Shown in pieces: positions 11,094 to 19,074 of a stretch of DNA of 64,000 nucleotides (the stretch's first letter is position 1; each line of letters starts with the position of its first letter). The stretch covers positions 434,048 to 498,047 of the forward strand of contig SRSL01000001.1 in NCBI GenBank assembly GCA_009735695.1, written 5' to 3'. The position numbers and the translations under genes were made by a program. Below the pieces are notes generated by a model. The model was not told where the DNA came from, made no database searches, and worked only from the letters and a program-made list of their open reading frames with translations. Source of the DNA: Christiangramia bathymodioli. Lineage in GTDB: Bacteria > Bacteroidota > Bacteroidia > Flavobacteriales > Flavobacteriaceae.

Positions 11094-11582
11094 TTAATCC
11101 ATGTTCAGGGGCGCTAGATGTTCATGAGTAATTTTCCAGCCTTCATCTGTTTTAATAAACAACAACATTCCCTGTGTTTTAAAATGATGTGGATCTTCCC
11201 CGGTTTTAAATTTAAAATCTGAATGAAAGGTAACTGAAGCCACGTCTCCTCCAAAAATCGCTATCTTAAGATCCTGCCAGTTCCAATCTTCCACCTCTGT
11301 AATTGATCCCAAAAAACCTCGCTCAAATTCTTCATTTTCTTTTGAACCAGTTCTCATCTCACCGGGTTTAAATTCAGTGAATTTTGGACCATAAGCATGC
11401 ATTTCTATTAGTTTGTCCATTTCATTATTGCGTATGTAGGTTTCGATATCATCCAGGGCCTGTTTTACTTCTTTTTTAGCTTCGGGGTATTCCTTAAAAG
11501 CTTCTGATTGATCATTTTTTTGTCCCAGAACGATACCGCACTGCAGAAAACAAAACAATATAATTCCGAAAATCGTTTTCAT
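11094..11582 (-). CDS. Secreted NTF2-like (SnoaL/DUF4440-type) protein
   Basis: Product of 162 residues with a signal peptide (MKTIFGIILFCFLQCGIVLGQ) and a single NTF2-like domain: helices followed by curved sheets ending ...FKTQGMLLFIKTDEGWKITHEHL, the typical SnoaL/DUF4440 C-terminal signature. These domains form small cone-shaped pockets used as enzymes or ligand binders, and the specific function cannot be read from sequence. It is probably periplasmic. ATG start at 11582. It lies 30 bases upstream of queG on the same strand, so the two may be co-transcribed, but no functional link is obvious. Confidence 0.75.
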   Translation of the reverse strand: MKTIFGIILFCFLQCGIVLGQKNDQSEAFKEYPEAKKEVKQALDDIETYIRNNEMDKLIEMHAYGPKFTEFKPGEMRTGSKENEEFERGFLGSITEVEDWNWQDLKIAIFGGDVASVTFHSDFKFKTGEDPHHFKTQGMLLFIKTDEGWKITHEHLAPLNMD

Positions 11583-11679
11583 AATGAATGATGTATTGGT
11601 TATATAGTATAATAGCTATTATTGCTCAATTATTTAATAGAGGAAATCCCTTGAAATACCAACGAATAATTCTCTCCCC

Positions 11680-11707
11680 AAAAAAAAGCCCCCGATCAAG
11701 GAGCTTT
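11680..11707 (-). terminator. Rho-independent terminator of the ScyD/ScyE-like gene
   Basis: Read on the minus strand: AAAGCTCC, short loop, GGGGCTTT, followed directly by a run of T. The stem is eight pairs including one G-U. It lies 28 bases past the stop codon of the gene at 11735-12784. Confidence 0.75.
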
Positions 11708-11734
11708 AATTTCAAAGAAATGAATCGATAAAAA

Positions 11735-12784
11735 TCATTTCCCAAAAGGTTGGCTGGCTATATTATCGATTGTCCAGATCTCCCCGGCAAGGCTAACAAT
11801 ATAAGCCCTATTCTGAACGATCTCCATGGAGGTGGGCCTGTCCAGATTTTCTGCAACCGGACTGAGGGTTCCATCTTCATTAACTATAAGAAGTGAGCCA
11901 GTATCGGGTTCTGCTGGCGAACCTTCCATTACGCCATCCCATATTCCCTGGGAAAGTGCGAACAAGGTTCGGCCTCTGCCAAATTCCACATCTACCATTA
12001 AGCGTGCACCTTCAGCCAGCTGGATCACTTCAGAAGACGGGCTAAAACGCACAATCTTGCCATCCTCCGGCTCATGAGGAACAGGTCCGGCTTCAGCCAT
12101 ATAAATATCATCTCCTGAAACTTCTAATCCTGTGGGAACAATATTTCCGAATTCTTTAAGAGTGGAAATTTCTCCATGCTTTGTAATGTATAGAACGCGG
12201 TTATGATGTCCATCTGCTACCAGGAAACCTCCTCTAAAAACCTCAATGGAATAGTGCACTCCCATTTCTACAAAAAAATCTGTTTCTGGCGGGTTGGCCA
12301 GCGCATACTCACCCAGATCGGCAATAATGGTAAAACTATCTGGCCCGTCTATACGGTAGATACCAACAACGTCACTGGTACCAAACTGAGGTCCAACAAG
12401 AGTTACAATTGCATAGGCCGTTTCACCTAGAAATACTAAATCATTCACCCCGCCAATACCAATGACAGATTGAGGCAGACCGCTTGCAAAAGTGCTTACT
12501 TCGCCGGTTTTTAGGTCGATTCTTGAAATTTCTCCAGTAGCTCCTTCGGTCACAAAAAGATCTCCACCCGGGCCGATAGCACTTCCCGATGCCCCCATAA
12601 AGCCCGACAGGAAAAGTTCAGGTTCTCCTGTTACGCTAGTTTTGGCGTCCGCCTGGAGGAAATCTTCAGAATTCAGGTCACTCTCACTGGTACTACAGGA
12701 TACGTTCATTAACAAAAATGCTAACATAAAAAATGTTAGAAACGGTAAAGAGTTTCTCGAATTTGGTTGGTTTATTGTTTTCAT
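11735..12784 (-). CDS. ScyD/ScyE-like beta-propeller lipoprotein
   Basis: Product of 349 residues. The N-terminus is a lipoprotein signal with the lipobox around LLMNVSC (Cys about residue 30). The rest resembles the ScyD/ScyE family, an NHL/SMP-30-like beta-propeller: repeated segments such as GPGGDLFVTEGATGEISRID, GEISTLKEFGNIVPTGLEV and DGKIVRFSPSSEVIQLAEGA. ScyD/ScyE is named from cyanobacterial scytonemin clusters, but members are widespread and mostly uncharacterised, so no substrate is inferred. ATG start at 12784. It has its own terminator and, 70 bases upstream of the start, one of three copies of a shared element also found before the two lipoprotein genes that follow on the map. 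Confidence 0.78.
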   Translation of the reverse strand: MKTINQPNSRNSLPFLTFFMLAFLLMNVSCSTSESDLNSEDFLQADAKTSVTGEPELFLSGFMGASGSAIGPGGDLFVTEGATGEISRIDLKTGEVSTFASGLPQSVIGIGGVNDLVFLGETAYAIVTLVGPQFGTSDVVGIYRIDGPDSFTIIADLGEYALANPPETDFFVEMGVHYSIEVFRGGFLVADGHHNRVLYITKHGEISTLKEFGNIVPTGLEVSGDDIYMAEAGPVPHEPEDGKIVRFSPSSEVIQLAEGARLMVDVEFGRGRTLFALSQGIWDGVMEGSPAEPDTGSLLIVNEDGTLSPVAENLDRPTSMEIVQNRAYIVSLAGEIWTIDNIASQPFGK

Positions 12785-12852
12785 AACTATTAAATTTTAA
12801 AGGATTTTTTACTTACACATAAAAATTAAAGCACCATCAATAAATCTTAAGC

Positions 12853-12885
12853 AACAAAAGGTTTAAAGCATGAACGTTTTGACCA
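12853..12885 (-). promoter_or_regulatory. Shared upstream element, copy A (before the ScyD/ScyE-like gene)
   Basis: Minus strand: TGGTC, 12 bases, CTTTAAAC, CTTTTGTTG. Copies B (13870-13903) and C (14885-14918) have the same blocks in the same order with a 13-base gap. The element ends about 70 bases before the start codon. It could be an operator or a promoter core; an AraC-family regulator is encoded nearby at 14931-16037. Confidence 0.55.
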
Positions 12886-12920
12886 GTTTGAATATATGGT
12901 CATACCCAGGTTTGAATCCC

Positions 12921-12965
12921 TAAAAAATGATCCCCAAATTTTCCCTTCTGAATTTGAGGATCATT
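12921..12965 (-). terminator. Rho-independent terminator of lipoprotein gene 1
   Basis: Minus strand: AATGATCCTCAAATT, ten-base loop, AATTTGGGGATCATT, then TTTTTTAG. A 15-base-pair stem with one G-U pair starts 8 bases after the stop codon of the gene at 12974-13678. Confidence 0.85.
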
Positions 12966-12973
12966 CTACTACC

Positions 12974-13678
12974 TTAAGATACAGGTGGGTGTACAGCGAT
13001 TTCAATATCGCCACACTCTCCTATCTCATCGGGTATTTCAGTGAATGCCCTAAAACCTAAAGAAGTCGAGCATCCCTCACTATAGGAATCAAGCTGGATT
13101 TCCATGAGCTCTTCCACAAAAGGCCCATGACTCCTTAAAATAAGTTGCACTTCCGAACTAAAAGTTTTATCTGCATGAAGTCCACCCGCTGGTGGCAGCC
13201 CATGCAGGTGATTGATGCTTCCTGAATCATCGGCTGCCAGCAAAGTGGATCTAATCTTTACCTTTCCTTCGGCATCTGCGATCTGGCTACCGGCATGCAT
13301 CATTTCTACCTGAACAATACCGGCCCTTTCCAGATCTCCCTCTTCACAGCCGCCAGGAATATTGCAGCTTTGAGGATTATTCCACACTCTCCACCACAAG
13401 GTATAGGCATGACCTGGTTCGAGATCATCAGATTCGAAGGCGCCTTTAAGCTCTGCATTAGACCTTATCAAAAAAGACGTACCTACTACCTTATCTGTGA
13501 TTGGATTATATATATCAACTTTGGATTTGAGATATATATTCTCATCAGCATCCTCATCCTGTTGTTGCCTTTCATGCCCTGTAATATTGCCTTGTATTAA
13601 TTCATTGGGAGATTCCGGCTCACAAGCCATTAAAAAAATGGCCAGTAAGGATATATAAATGTGTGCTATACTTTTCAT
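12974..13678 (-). CDS. Lipoprotein of unknown function, paralogue 1
   Basis: Product of 234 residues. The signal MKSIAHIYISLLAIFLMAC has a clear lipobox with the lipid-attached Cys at residue 19. I do not recognise the family. The mature part is closely related to the neighbour at 14009-14686 along its whole length: YNPITDK, GHAYTLWWRVWNNPQ-CNIPGGC, VEMMHAGSQIADAEGKV, DDSGSINHLHGLPPAGGLH, DKTFSSEVQLILRSHGP, GECGDIEIAVHPPV. Four cysteines besides the lipid Cys are conserved between the pair, so two disulphides are possible. Several His occur in the H-x-H-G and GGLH region. ATG start at 13678. It has a strong terminator and a long (about 290 base) upstream gap holding shared element B. Confidence 0.82.
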   Translation of the reverse strand: MKSIAHIYISLLAIFLMACEPESPNELIQGNITGHERQQQDEDADENIYLKSKVDIYNPITDKVVGTSFLIRSNAELKGAFESDDLEPGHAYTLWWRVWNNPQSCNIPGGCEEGDLERAGIVQVEMMHAGSQIADAEGKVKIRSTLLAADDSGSINHLHGLPPAGGLHADKTFSSEVQLILRSHGPFVEELMEIQLDSYSEGCSTSLGFRAFTEIPDEIGECGDIEIAVHPPVS

Positions 13679-13964
13679 GATTATGGTTTTTGATTAATGA
13701 ATATTATTAATTGGCCACCTTAAGCATAAGTAAAGCATACTGGTCCTGGGGAAAATAATTTGTACGAAAAGGGTATGATTTTAATCTGGCGATAATAGTG
13801 AAGGGAAATCTTTCGCCTATAAATTGTAATTACATGGTGAATTTACAATAAGAAGCATTTTTTCAGTATAACAAAAAGTTCAAAGACATACACAAAAAGA
13901 CCAATTGAGTTGAAAGGAAGGTTTTTTCCTAAAAATCAATTCCGCAGTAATCACCTACCCGTCT
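13679..13964. other. Upstream region of lipoprotein gene 1, duplicated from that of gene 2
   Basis: About 290 non-coding bases. Short blocks match, in the same order, the region upstream of gene 2 (14687-14930). On the minus strand these are the element TGGTC...CTTTGAAC, then GTAATTACAA, then TTTCCCTTC. The distance from the element to the start codon is about 192 bases here and 199 there. This suggests that the promoter and a long leader were duplicated with the gene. I see no open frame worth calling. Confidence 0.6.
13870..13903 (-). promoter_or_regulatory. Shared upstream element, copy B (before lipoprotein gene 1)
   Basis: Minus strand: TGGTC, 13 bases, CTTTGAAC, TTTTTGTTA. The end lies about 192 bases upstream of the start at 13678. 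Compare copies A and C. Confidence 0.55.
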
Positions 13965-14006
13965 AAAAAATAATCCCCGGCCTTTCCCTTCAAAGGCCTG
14001 GGATTA
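13965..14006 (-). terminator. Rho-independent terminator of lipoprotein gene 2
   Basis: Minus strand: TAATCCCAGGCCTTT, six-base loop, AAAGGCCGGGGATTA, then TTTTTTAG. It begins 3 bases after the stop codon. Its layout (15-pair stem, purine-rich loop, TTTTTTAG tail) mirrors the terminator of the paralogue at 12921-12965. Confidence 0.85.
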
Positions 14007-14008
14007 CT

Positions 14009-14686
14009 TCAATTTACCTGCTGAACTGGAGCATGTATGGCGATGGCTATATCGCCACATTCTCCCGGCTTGTCAGGTATTTCGGTGAATGGTAAAAATC
14101 CAAGTGGATAAATACAACCTAGGTCGTAAGAACCAGCCTGATCTTCCATAATATCTTTGTCATACGGTCCATGACTCCTTAGAATAAGGTCTACCTCTGC
14201 ACTAAAGGTTTTATCATCATGCAAACCTCCGGCGGGATACCAGCCATGCATATAATTAACTGATCCGGAATCATCTCCTGCTTCTAGATGAGATAATATG
14301 TGGATTCGACCATCAGAGTCTGCCACCGCATTGCCGGCGAACATCATTTCAACCTGCAAGGATTTTACATTTACCAGGTCTTTTTCAGAACATTTCCCCG
14401 GAATTTCACATAATTCAGGTCTATTCCAAACCCTCCACCACAAGCTGTAGGCATGGCCCGGCATTAGTTCGTATGCCTCAAAAATTACGGCTATCGAATT
14501 TTCCCTTCTCGATAATTCTGAATTCCCGGTAATTTTATCAGTAATTGGATTATAAACTGTGCTCCTGGATTTGATTGAAATATCATCTGATGGAGGCTCA
14601 GGGCTTTGCCCCAAAATAGGATCGGTGTCGCAGGCCATGATAAACATGGACATAAGCATACCAATAAGCTGTACTAGAGTTTTCAT
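14009..14686 (-). CDS. Lipoprotein of unknown function, paralogue 2
   Basis: Product of 225 residues with lipoprotein signal MKTLVQLIGMLMSMFIMAC (Cys 19). It is a full-length paralogue of the product at 12974-13678. Shared segments include YNPITDKITGNSELSRR, GHAYSLWWRVWNRPELC, VEMMFAGNAVADSDGR, DDSGSVNYMHGWYPAGGLH, DKTFSAEVDLILRSHGPYD and GECGDIAIAIHAPVQ. The pair probably arose by tandem duplication, terminators and upstream regions included. Divergence is moderate, so it is not recent. ATG start at 14686. The AraC-type regulator gene ends 245 bases upstream. Function unknown; probably anchored in the outer membrane or facing the periplasm. Confidence 0.82.
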   Translation of the reverse strand: MKTLVQLIGMLMSMFIMACDTDPILGQSPEPPSDDISIKSRSTVYNPITDKITGNSELSRRENSIAVIFEAYELMPGHAYSLWWRVWNRPELCEIPGKCSEKDLVNVKSLQVEMMFAGNAVADSDGRIHILSHLEAGDDSGSVNYMHGWYPAGGLHDDKTFSAEVDLILRSHGPYDKDIMEDQAGSYDLGCIYPLGFLPFTEIPDKPGECGDIAIAIHAPVQQVN

Positions 14687-14884
14687 AACTGATGTTTTAA
14701 TGATTGATGAATGACCTCAAATTTCAATAGAGGTAATAGTAAAGCTTCAAATCTTTTGGGAGCGAATTTGATAAAAATAATAGGGTGGACGGCTTTTGAA
14801 GCCCGGCAGTTGATCGCGAAGGGAAATTGCAACTGCTTTTGTAATTACTTTATAAAGATACTCAAGGTTAGAATTTCCTGATAG

Positions 14885-14918
14885 AACAAAAAATTCAAAG
14901 AATTGTACAAAAGGACCA
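14885..14918 (-). promoter_or_regulatory. Shared upstream element, copy C (before lipoprotein gene 2)
   Basis: Minus strand: TGGTC, 13 bases, CTTTGAAT, TTTTTGTTC. It lies about 199 bases upstream of the start at 14686 and 13 bases past the stop of the AraC-type regulator gene. Confidence 0.55.
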
Positions 14919-14930
14919 GCAGCCTGAAAC

Positions 14931-16037
14931 CTAATTCCTTTCATCAGCAAACCGCTGTGGTTTCAGATCGAATTTCTTTTGAAAACATTTAGTAAAATAA
15001 GACCGGCTATTGAATCCGCACTCAAATGCCGTTTGCGCTATATTGAAATTTTTATCCAGTAATAACTGTTTTGCCCTGTGCAGCCGAAAATCCCGAAGCA
15101 AACGGTTTGCCGACACCCCGGTGGCCTGGGTACATCTCCTGTAAAGCTGGGATTTGCTTCTGCCCATGGCCTTCTGGCAATCTTCGATCTGAAAGTCGGA
15201 ATTTTGCCAGTTCTCCTCAAAAATTTTCAGAAGTTCTGTGACGAATTCTTCATCATCTTCTGAAATTGTTTGAATAAATGAATTCCCAGTCAGGACAGAT
15301 TCACTATTCGCACTTTTAAGAAGATGGTGTACGGTATTGGAAATGGCGATCTCTTTTTCTGCTGAATGGCACAAAAAACGAGCAAACCTGATGGTAGACC
15401 CAAATAATCGCTCGCCCTTTTCAACAGGGTTACCGGCATGTATTCCAACTTTGATCCCCAAGACCGGGAAGCGAGATTCCAGGAATTTATGAATGTCTAT
15501 GGCGCATGAAACCGCCTGGATGGCGGAATCAAAGGTAGCCACGAGCTCATCGCCCTCTTCTTCAGAGGCGACGCCCAAATTTTTCTCTATCAGACTCCTG
15601 ATTGTTCCTTCAGCCTTGCGAAGTTGTTCTTCAGATTTATCTTTTCCAAGTTCGGTTTCCAGGCTTATGCGGTCTTTTCGGGTAACCATCAGCACAACCC
15701 TGAACGCAGGATCATTGAAAACTTTTATTTTCTGGTCGATAATATAATCCACTATTTCAGGGTCATGTATGCGTCCCAGAAATGCCTTGATCACTCTTTT
15801 ATCTACCTCAATGATCTCATCTGGCATTTGCTCGTGGGCCTTTCGATGAAGTTCATAAACAGCATTTTTATCAGGTGCCTCTATAAGGCAATAGGCATTT
15901 CCCCGAATTTCGTCTATCCAGTAGGTGAGGCATTTACAGCAAAACCTGTCCTGATATTTCAGGTCGAGCTGATGTGCTCTTGCCACATCTTCGGCTGTTA
16001 GGCCCTGACCTATATGAAGATCCATAAATACCGGCAT
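14931..16037 (-). CDS. DUF4242 - cyclase-like - AraC-type HTH fusion regulator
   Basis: Product of 368 residues with three parts. Residues 1-90 form a DUF4242 (putative nickel-binding-like, ferredoxin-fold) domain: MDLHIGQGLTAEDVARAHQL, TYWIDEIRGNAYCLIEAP, HEQMPDEIIEVD. Residues about 105-250 look like a class III nucleotide-cyclase fold (VATFDSAIQAVSCAIDIHKF, LGIKVGIHAGNPVEKGERLF), but the first metal-binding Asp motif is not recognisable; the corresponding strand reads VVLMVTRKDRI. It is therefore probably a sensor or dimer module, not an active cyclase. Residues about 265-368 are an AraC-type double helix-turn-helix (RSKSQLYRRCTQATGVSANR, IAQTAFECGFNSRSYFTKCF). It is probably a transcription regulator of the neighbouring genes. 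The stand-alone DUF4242 gene lies just upstream. ATG start at 16037. Confidence 0.85.
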   Translation of the reverse strand: MPVFMDLHIGQGLTAEDVARAHQLDLKYQDRFCCKCLTYWIDEIRGNAYCLIEAPDKNAVYELHRKAHEQMPDEIIEVDKRVIKAFLGRIHDPEIVDYIIDQKIKVFNDPAFRVVLMVTRKDRISLETELGKDKSEEQLRKAEGTIRSLIEKNLGVASEEEGDELVATFDSAIQAVSCAIDIHKFLESRFPVLGIKVGIHAGNPVEKGERLFGSTIRFARFLCHSAEKEIAISNTVHHLLKSANSESVLTGNSFIQTISEDDEEFVTELLKIFEENWQNSDFQIEDCQKAMGRSKSQLYRRCTQATGVSANRLLRDFRLHRAKQLLLDKNFNIAQTAFECGFNSRSYFTKCFQKKFDLKPQRFADERN

Positions 16038-16117
16038 AAACGGAATTTTTGATAAAATGGAAGGATATATTTACATCCTTCAGAATTAAAAAATGGTCAC
16101 CCGTAACGATAAACTAA

Positions 16118-16396
16118 TCAAGCCTCGGCTGTCTTTGGGCTTATCACATCCACAACTTCGTGTACTGAATTTATGGGAATTCCTGTCTTTTCTGCATGTT
16201 GCTTAAGCAGTCTCTCATTTTCAGCCTCATACACGCAAAACACCTTATTAGCTACAACATAACTGTGCAGCCACTTGATATTTTCATCACCAATTTCTTG
16301 AATAACGCCGCAGGATTTTTTTGAAGTATTCTTAAGGTCTTCCTTTGAAGCTTTCCCTATTCCTGGCATTTCACGTTCTATCACATAAGTTTTCAT
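16118..16396 (-). CDS. Stand-alone DUF4242 protein
   Basis: Product of 92 residues, a single DUF4242 domain (MKTYVIEREMPGIGKASKED, WLHSYVVANKVFCVYEAENE, KTGIPINSVHEVVDVISP). I choose the ATG at 16396; a TTG two codons upstream is possible but less likely. The first domain of the regulator encoded directly downstream belongs to the same family, so the two may respond to the same ligand. Members of this family have been linked to metal binding, but the acidic/His/Cys residues here do not let me assign a ligand. There is no signal peptide, so it should be cytoplasmic. Confidence 0.82.
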   Translation of the reverse strand: MKTYVIEREMPGIGKASKEDLKNTSKKSCGVIQEIGDENIKWLHSYVVANKVFCVYEAENERLLKQHAEKTGIPINSVHEVVDVISPKTAEA

Positions 16397-16523
16397 ATGC
16401 AATTTGATTTTGAGAATTAACTTAGCTTGGATAGCAGGAGTAGGTCTGCTTTAAGAAGGGAAGTAACAAAATTAAGCAATAAACCAAACCGGAGAAATAA
16501 GGGAATTCCGGTAAATTAAAGTT

Positions 16524-17861
16524 TTACCCGGCAGACCTTTTAACGAATCTCAAAAACGCATTTTTCGGCTTCAGAGTGATCAAAGGCTTGATTTCTACAC
16601 TTTCCTTAACCGGGAAAATCTGGTAACGTGAAACCAACTCGGTAACCGCAATGATCATTTCGAACATCGCGAAATTATTGCCTATACATTTCCGTGGACC
16701 GGCGCCAAATGGAAAGTATTGAGAAGAAAATTTTCTTCCACCTTCACTAAAGCGTTCCGGTTTGAATTCTTCCGGATCTTCCCATAACTCCGGATGCCTG
16801 TGAATCTCGTAAACCGAAAAAAGCAAATTAGAGCCAGGTTTGAATTTCATACTTCCGAATTCATCCGGTTCGATGTTCACCCGGTCAATAAAATAAGCTG
16901 GCGGATACAGCCGCATGCCCTCTTCGATCACCTGCTGTGTTATAGGAGACGAGGTCACACTACCCATCAGGTCCTTTTCCTTATTCTGAAGGCTCTCTTC
17001 GTAGATCCTCTCCTGCCATTCCGGATGATGAGCCAGTAACTGGCTTATAAAGCTCAGGGCATTGGAAGTGGTCTCATGGCCTGCCACGAAAAGGATCAGG
17101 ATCTCATCGATAAGCTGTTCATCATCCATAAAACTCCCATCATCATACTTCGCCTCCAGCAGCATATCCAGAAGATCGCCATAGTTCTTAGAAGAAGCTT
17201 TTCGTTCGTTTACGATCTGCTGAAGGATCTGCCTCGATTCCCCGGTAAGTTTTAAATAATGATCAATCTTACTGCTTGCCTTGAACCACCACCTGAGGTA
17301 GGGTTGGCGAAGTTCACGGACGAGCATTTTCTGTGCGGCTTCGGTTATATACTGAAGCCGATTGATATCTTCCTGGCTGGCCGCCGAACTGAACAGGGAT
17401 TTTACCACCACCTGGAAGGCCAGGTCATTGAAAATAGGGAAAACATCGATATCCTTTCCCGGTTCGATCTTTTTGAACTCGGTAAGAATTGCTGTTTGAA
17501 TGCTACCCAATAAATTAGCAAGCTGCTTTTTATGAAAAGCTGGCTGTATGAGTTTTCGCTGTTTTTTCCAGTGTTCACCTTCGGAAGTTAATAAGCCGTG
17601 TCCGACGTATTTGGTGAGATCTTTTGTCTGTATCTCGGTTTTGGTATAGTTACGCTGATTCTTCTGAAGCACATATTCCAGAAGTCCCGCATCCCTGGAA
17701 AATATAACTGAATTAGAAAAACCAATATTCAACCGGAAAGTATCTCCTTTTGTTTCGAAATTGCGGTGATGAAATGGCAACGGATTTTTAACAATATTGG
17801 TGGAGTGCTTCAGGAACCTGAGCAGGGAAACCTCGGGGATATTGTCTTCGTTTTTATTCAA
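16524..17861 (-). CDS. Cytochrome P450
   Basis: Product of 445 residues with all core P450 marks: the I-helix oxygen-binding motif AGHETTS (about residue 252), the K-helix ExxR in EEGMRLYPP, the PERF-type segment FKPERFSEGG, and the haem-thiolate loop FPFGAGPRKCIGNNFAM with the Cys ligand near residue 397. There is no membrane anchor, so it is a soluble bacterial monooxygenase. No ferredoxin or reductase gene is nearby, so electrons must come from elsewhere. The substrate cannot be read from sequence. The likely start is TTG at 17861; no in-frame ATG lies in the N-terminal 150 residues. It sits between the DUF4242 gene and ruvB. Confidence 0.93.
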   Translation of the reverse strand: MNKNEDNIPEVSLLRFLKHSTNIVKNPLPFHHRNFETKGDTFRLNIGFSNSVIFSRDAGLLEYVLQKNQRNYTKTEIQTKDLTKYVGHGLLTSEGEHWKKQRKLIQPAFHKKQLANLLGSIQTAILTEFKKIEPGKDIDVFPIFNDLAFQVVVKSLFSSAASQEDINRLQYITEAAQKMLVRELRQPYLRWWFKASSKIDHYLKLTGESRQILQQIVNERKASSKNYGDLLDMLLEAKYDDGSFMDDEQLIDEILILFVAGHETTSNALSFISQLLAHHPEWQERIYEESLQNKEKDLMGSVTSSPITQQVIEEGMRLYPPAYFIDRVNIEPDEFGSMKFKPGSNLLFSVYEIHRHPELWEDPEEFKPERFSEGGRKFSSQYFPFGAGPRKCIGNNFAMFEMIIAVTELVSRYQIFPVKESVEIKPLITLKPKNAFLRFVKRSAG

Positions 17862-17885
17862 ATCTGTTCGATTTCTTAATTCGCA

Positions 17886-17916
17886 GACCTCACAGGTTTT
17901 GAAAACCTGTGAAGTC
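17886..17916. repeat. 31-base palindromic repeat, copy 1
   Basis: GACCTCACAGGTTTT, G, AAAACCTGTGAAGTC: two 15-base arms with one G-U-type mismatch, in the 63-base gap between ruvB and the P450 gene. A near-identical copy lies at 31810-31840. It could act as a terminator for ruvB and is probably a dispersed intergenic element. Confidence 0.75.
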
Positions 17917-17924
17917 TTTAAGAT

Positions 17925-18956
17925 TTACTGATCAAAAAGTCCGCCCTGGGCACTGCCTTTGATCCTTCCCAGGTGCTTATAGGCATGTTCGGTAACTTCC
18001 CGGCCGCGTGGAGTCCTGTAAATGAATCCCTGCTGGATCAAAAAAGGTTCATAGACCTCTTCAATGGTTTCGGCACTTTCACTTACCGCAGTGGCTAGTG
18101 TGGTAATCCCAACTGGACCACCTTTAAATTTGTCGATTATGGTCGCCAGGATCTTATTATCCATTTCATCCAGGCCATGCGCATCCACATTCAATGCTTT
18201 CAATCCAAATTTCGCGATTTCAATATCGATCTTACCATTTCCCTTGATCTGGGCGAAATCCCGTACTCTTCTCAGCAAGGCATTCGCGATACGAGGTGTT
18301 CCCCTGCTTCGGCCAGCGATTTCAATAGCCGCTTCGTGGGTAATTGGAACTTTTAAGATCTCTGCACTTCGTTCTACGATCCCTGAAAGCAGTTCGGTAG
18401 TATAATACTGAAGTCTGCTTGAGATACCGAATCGGGCTCGCATAGGCGAGGTAAGCAATCCTGAACGAGTTGTTGCCCCTATCAGGGTAAACGGGTTCAG
18501 ATTGATCTGAACGGTCCTGGCATTTGGCCCGGTTTCGATCATGATATCAATGCGATAATCCTCCATTGCCGAATACAAATACTCCTCGACTATCGGACTC
18601 AAACGATGGATCTCGTCAATAAAAAGTATATCCCTTTCATCGAGATTGGTCAGTAAACCAGCCAGGTCACCAGGTTTATCCAGTACAGGCCCCGACGTCA
18701 CCTTGATACCCACATTCAGTTCATTAGCCAGGATATGGGCCAGGGTGGTTTTTCCGAGTCCGGGTGGGCCATGAAACAAGGTATGGTCCAGGGCATCTCC
18801 CCTTAAATTGGCTGCCTGAACAAAGACCTGTAAATTTTCAAGCACCTGTTCCTGCCCGGCGAAATCATCAAAACTCAGCGGTCTTAAAGCTCTTTCTATA
18901 TCAAATTCTTCAGGAGAAAAATTATCCCCTGATGGATCCAGGTTTTCGTTCATCAT
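17925..18956 (-). CDS. ruvB: Holliday junction branch-migration ATPase RuvB
   Basis: Product of 343 residues, the normal RuvB length. It is the AAA+ hexameric motor that drives branch migration with RuvA. Walker A is [14 protein letters not shown] (about residues 64-77), Walker B is [10 protein letters not shown] (about 111-120), sensor 1 is LIGATTRSG (about 157-165), and the C-terminal winged helix ends [26 protein letters not shown] at the start (18956). The respiratory operon terminates just upstream at 19021-19051, so ruvB is transcribed separately. Confidence 0.97.
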   Translation of the reverse strand: MMNENLDPSGDNFSPEEFDIERALRPLSFDDFAGQEQVLENLQVFVQAANLRGDALDHTLFHGPPGLGKTTLAHILANELNVGIKVTSGPVLDKPGDLAGLLTNLDERDILFIDEIHRLSPIVEEYLYSAMEDYRIDIMIETGPNARTVQINLNPFTLIGATTRSGLLTSPMRARFGISSRLQYYTTELLSGIVERSAEILKVPITHEAAIEIAGRSRGTPRIANALLRRVRDFAQIKGNGKIDIEIAKFGLKALNVDAHGLDEMDNKILATIIDKFKGGPVGITTLATAVSESAETIEEVYEPFLIQQGFIYRTPRGREVTEHAYKHLGRIKGSAQGGLFDQ

Positions 18957-19020
18957 GCTTCAGGTATTCTATTTTAAAATTAAAAGGACCATGCTATCCA
19001 GGCATCCCAAATATAACCAA

Positions 19021-19051
19021 AAAAGCCTCTTCCGTTAAGGAAAAGGCTTTT
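19021..19051 (-). terminator. Terminator of the act-cox respiratory operon
   Basis: Minus strand: AAAAGCCTTTTCC, TTAAC loop, GGAAGAGGCTTTT with more T following. The 13-base stem has one mismatch. It lies 24 bases after the coxA stop. Confidence 0.85.
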
Positions 19052-19074
19052 GTATATATAGAGTTATAATCTTT

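Noticed and set aside
14747-14950. Open frame of 67 codons on the minus strand
   Set aside because: It overlaps the 3' end of the regulator gene and covers shared element C and the leader of lipoprotein gene 2; its translation looks non-coding.
16041-16080. Inverted repeat AAGGAT...ATCCTT upstream of the regulator gene
   Set aside because: Only 6-base arms in an AT-rich gap; too weak to call an operator, although autoregulation is possible.
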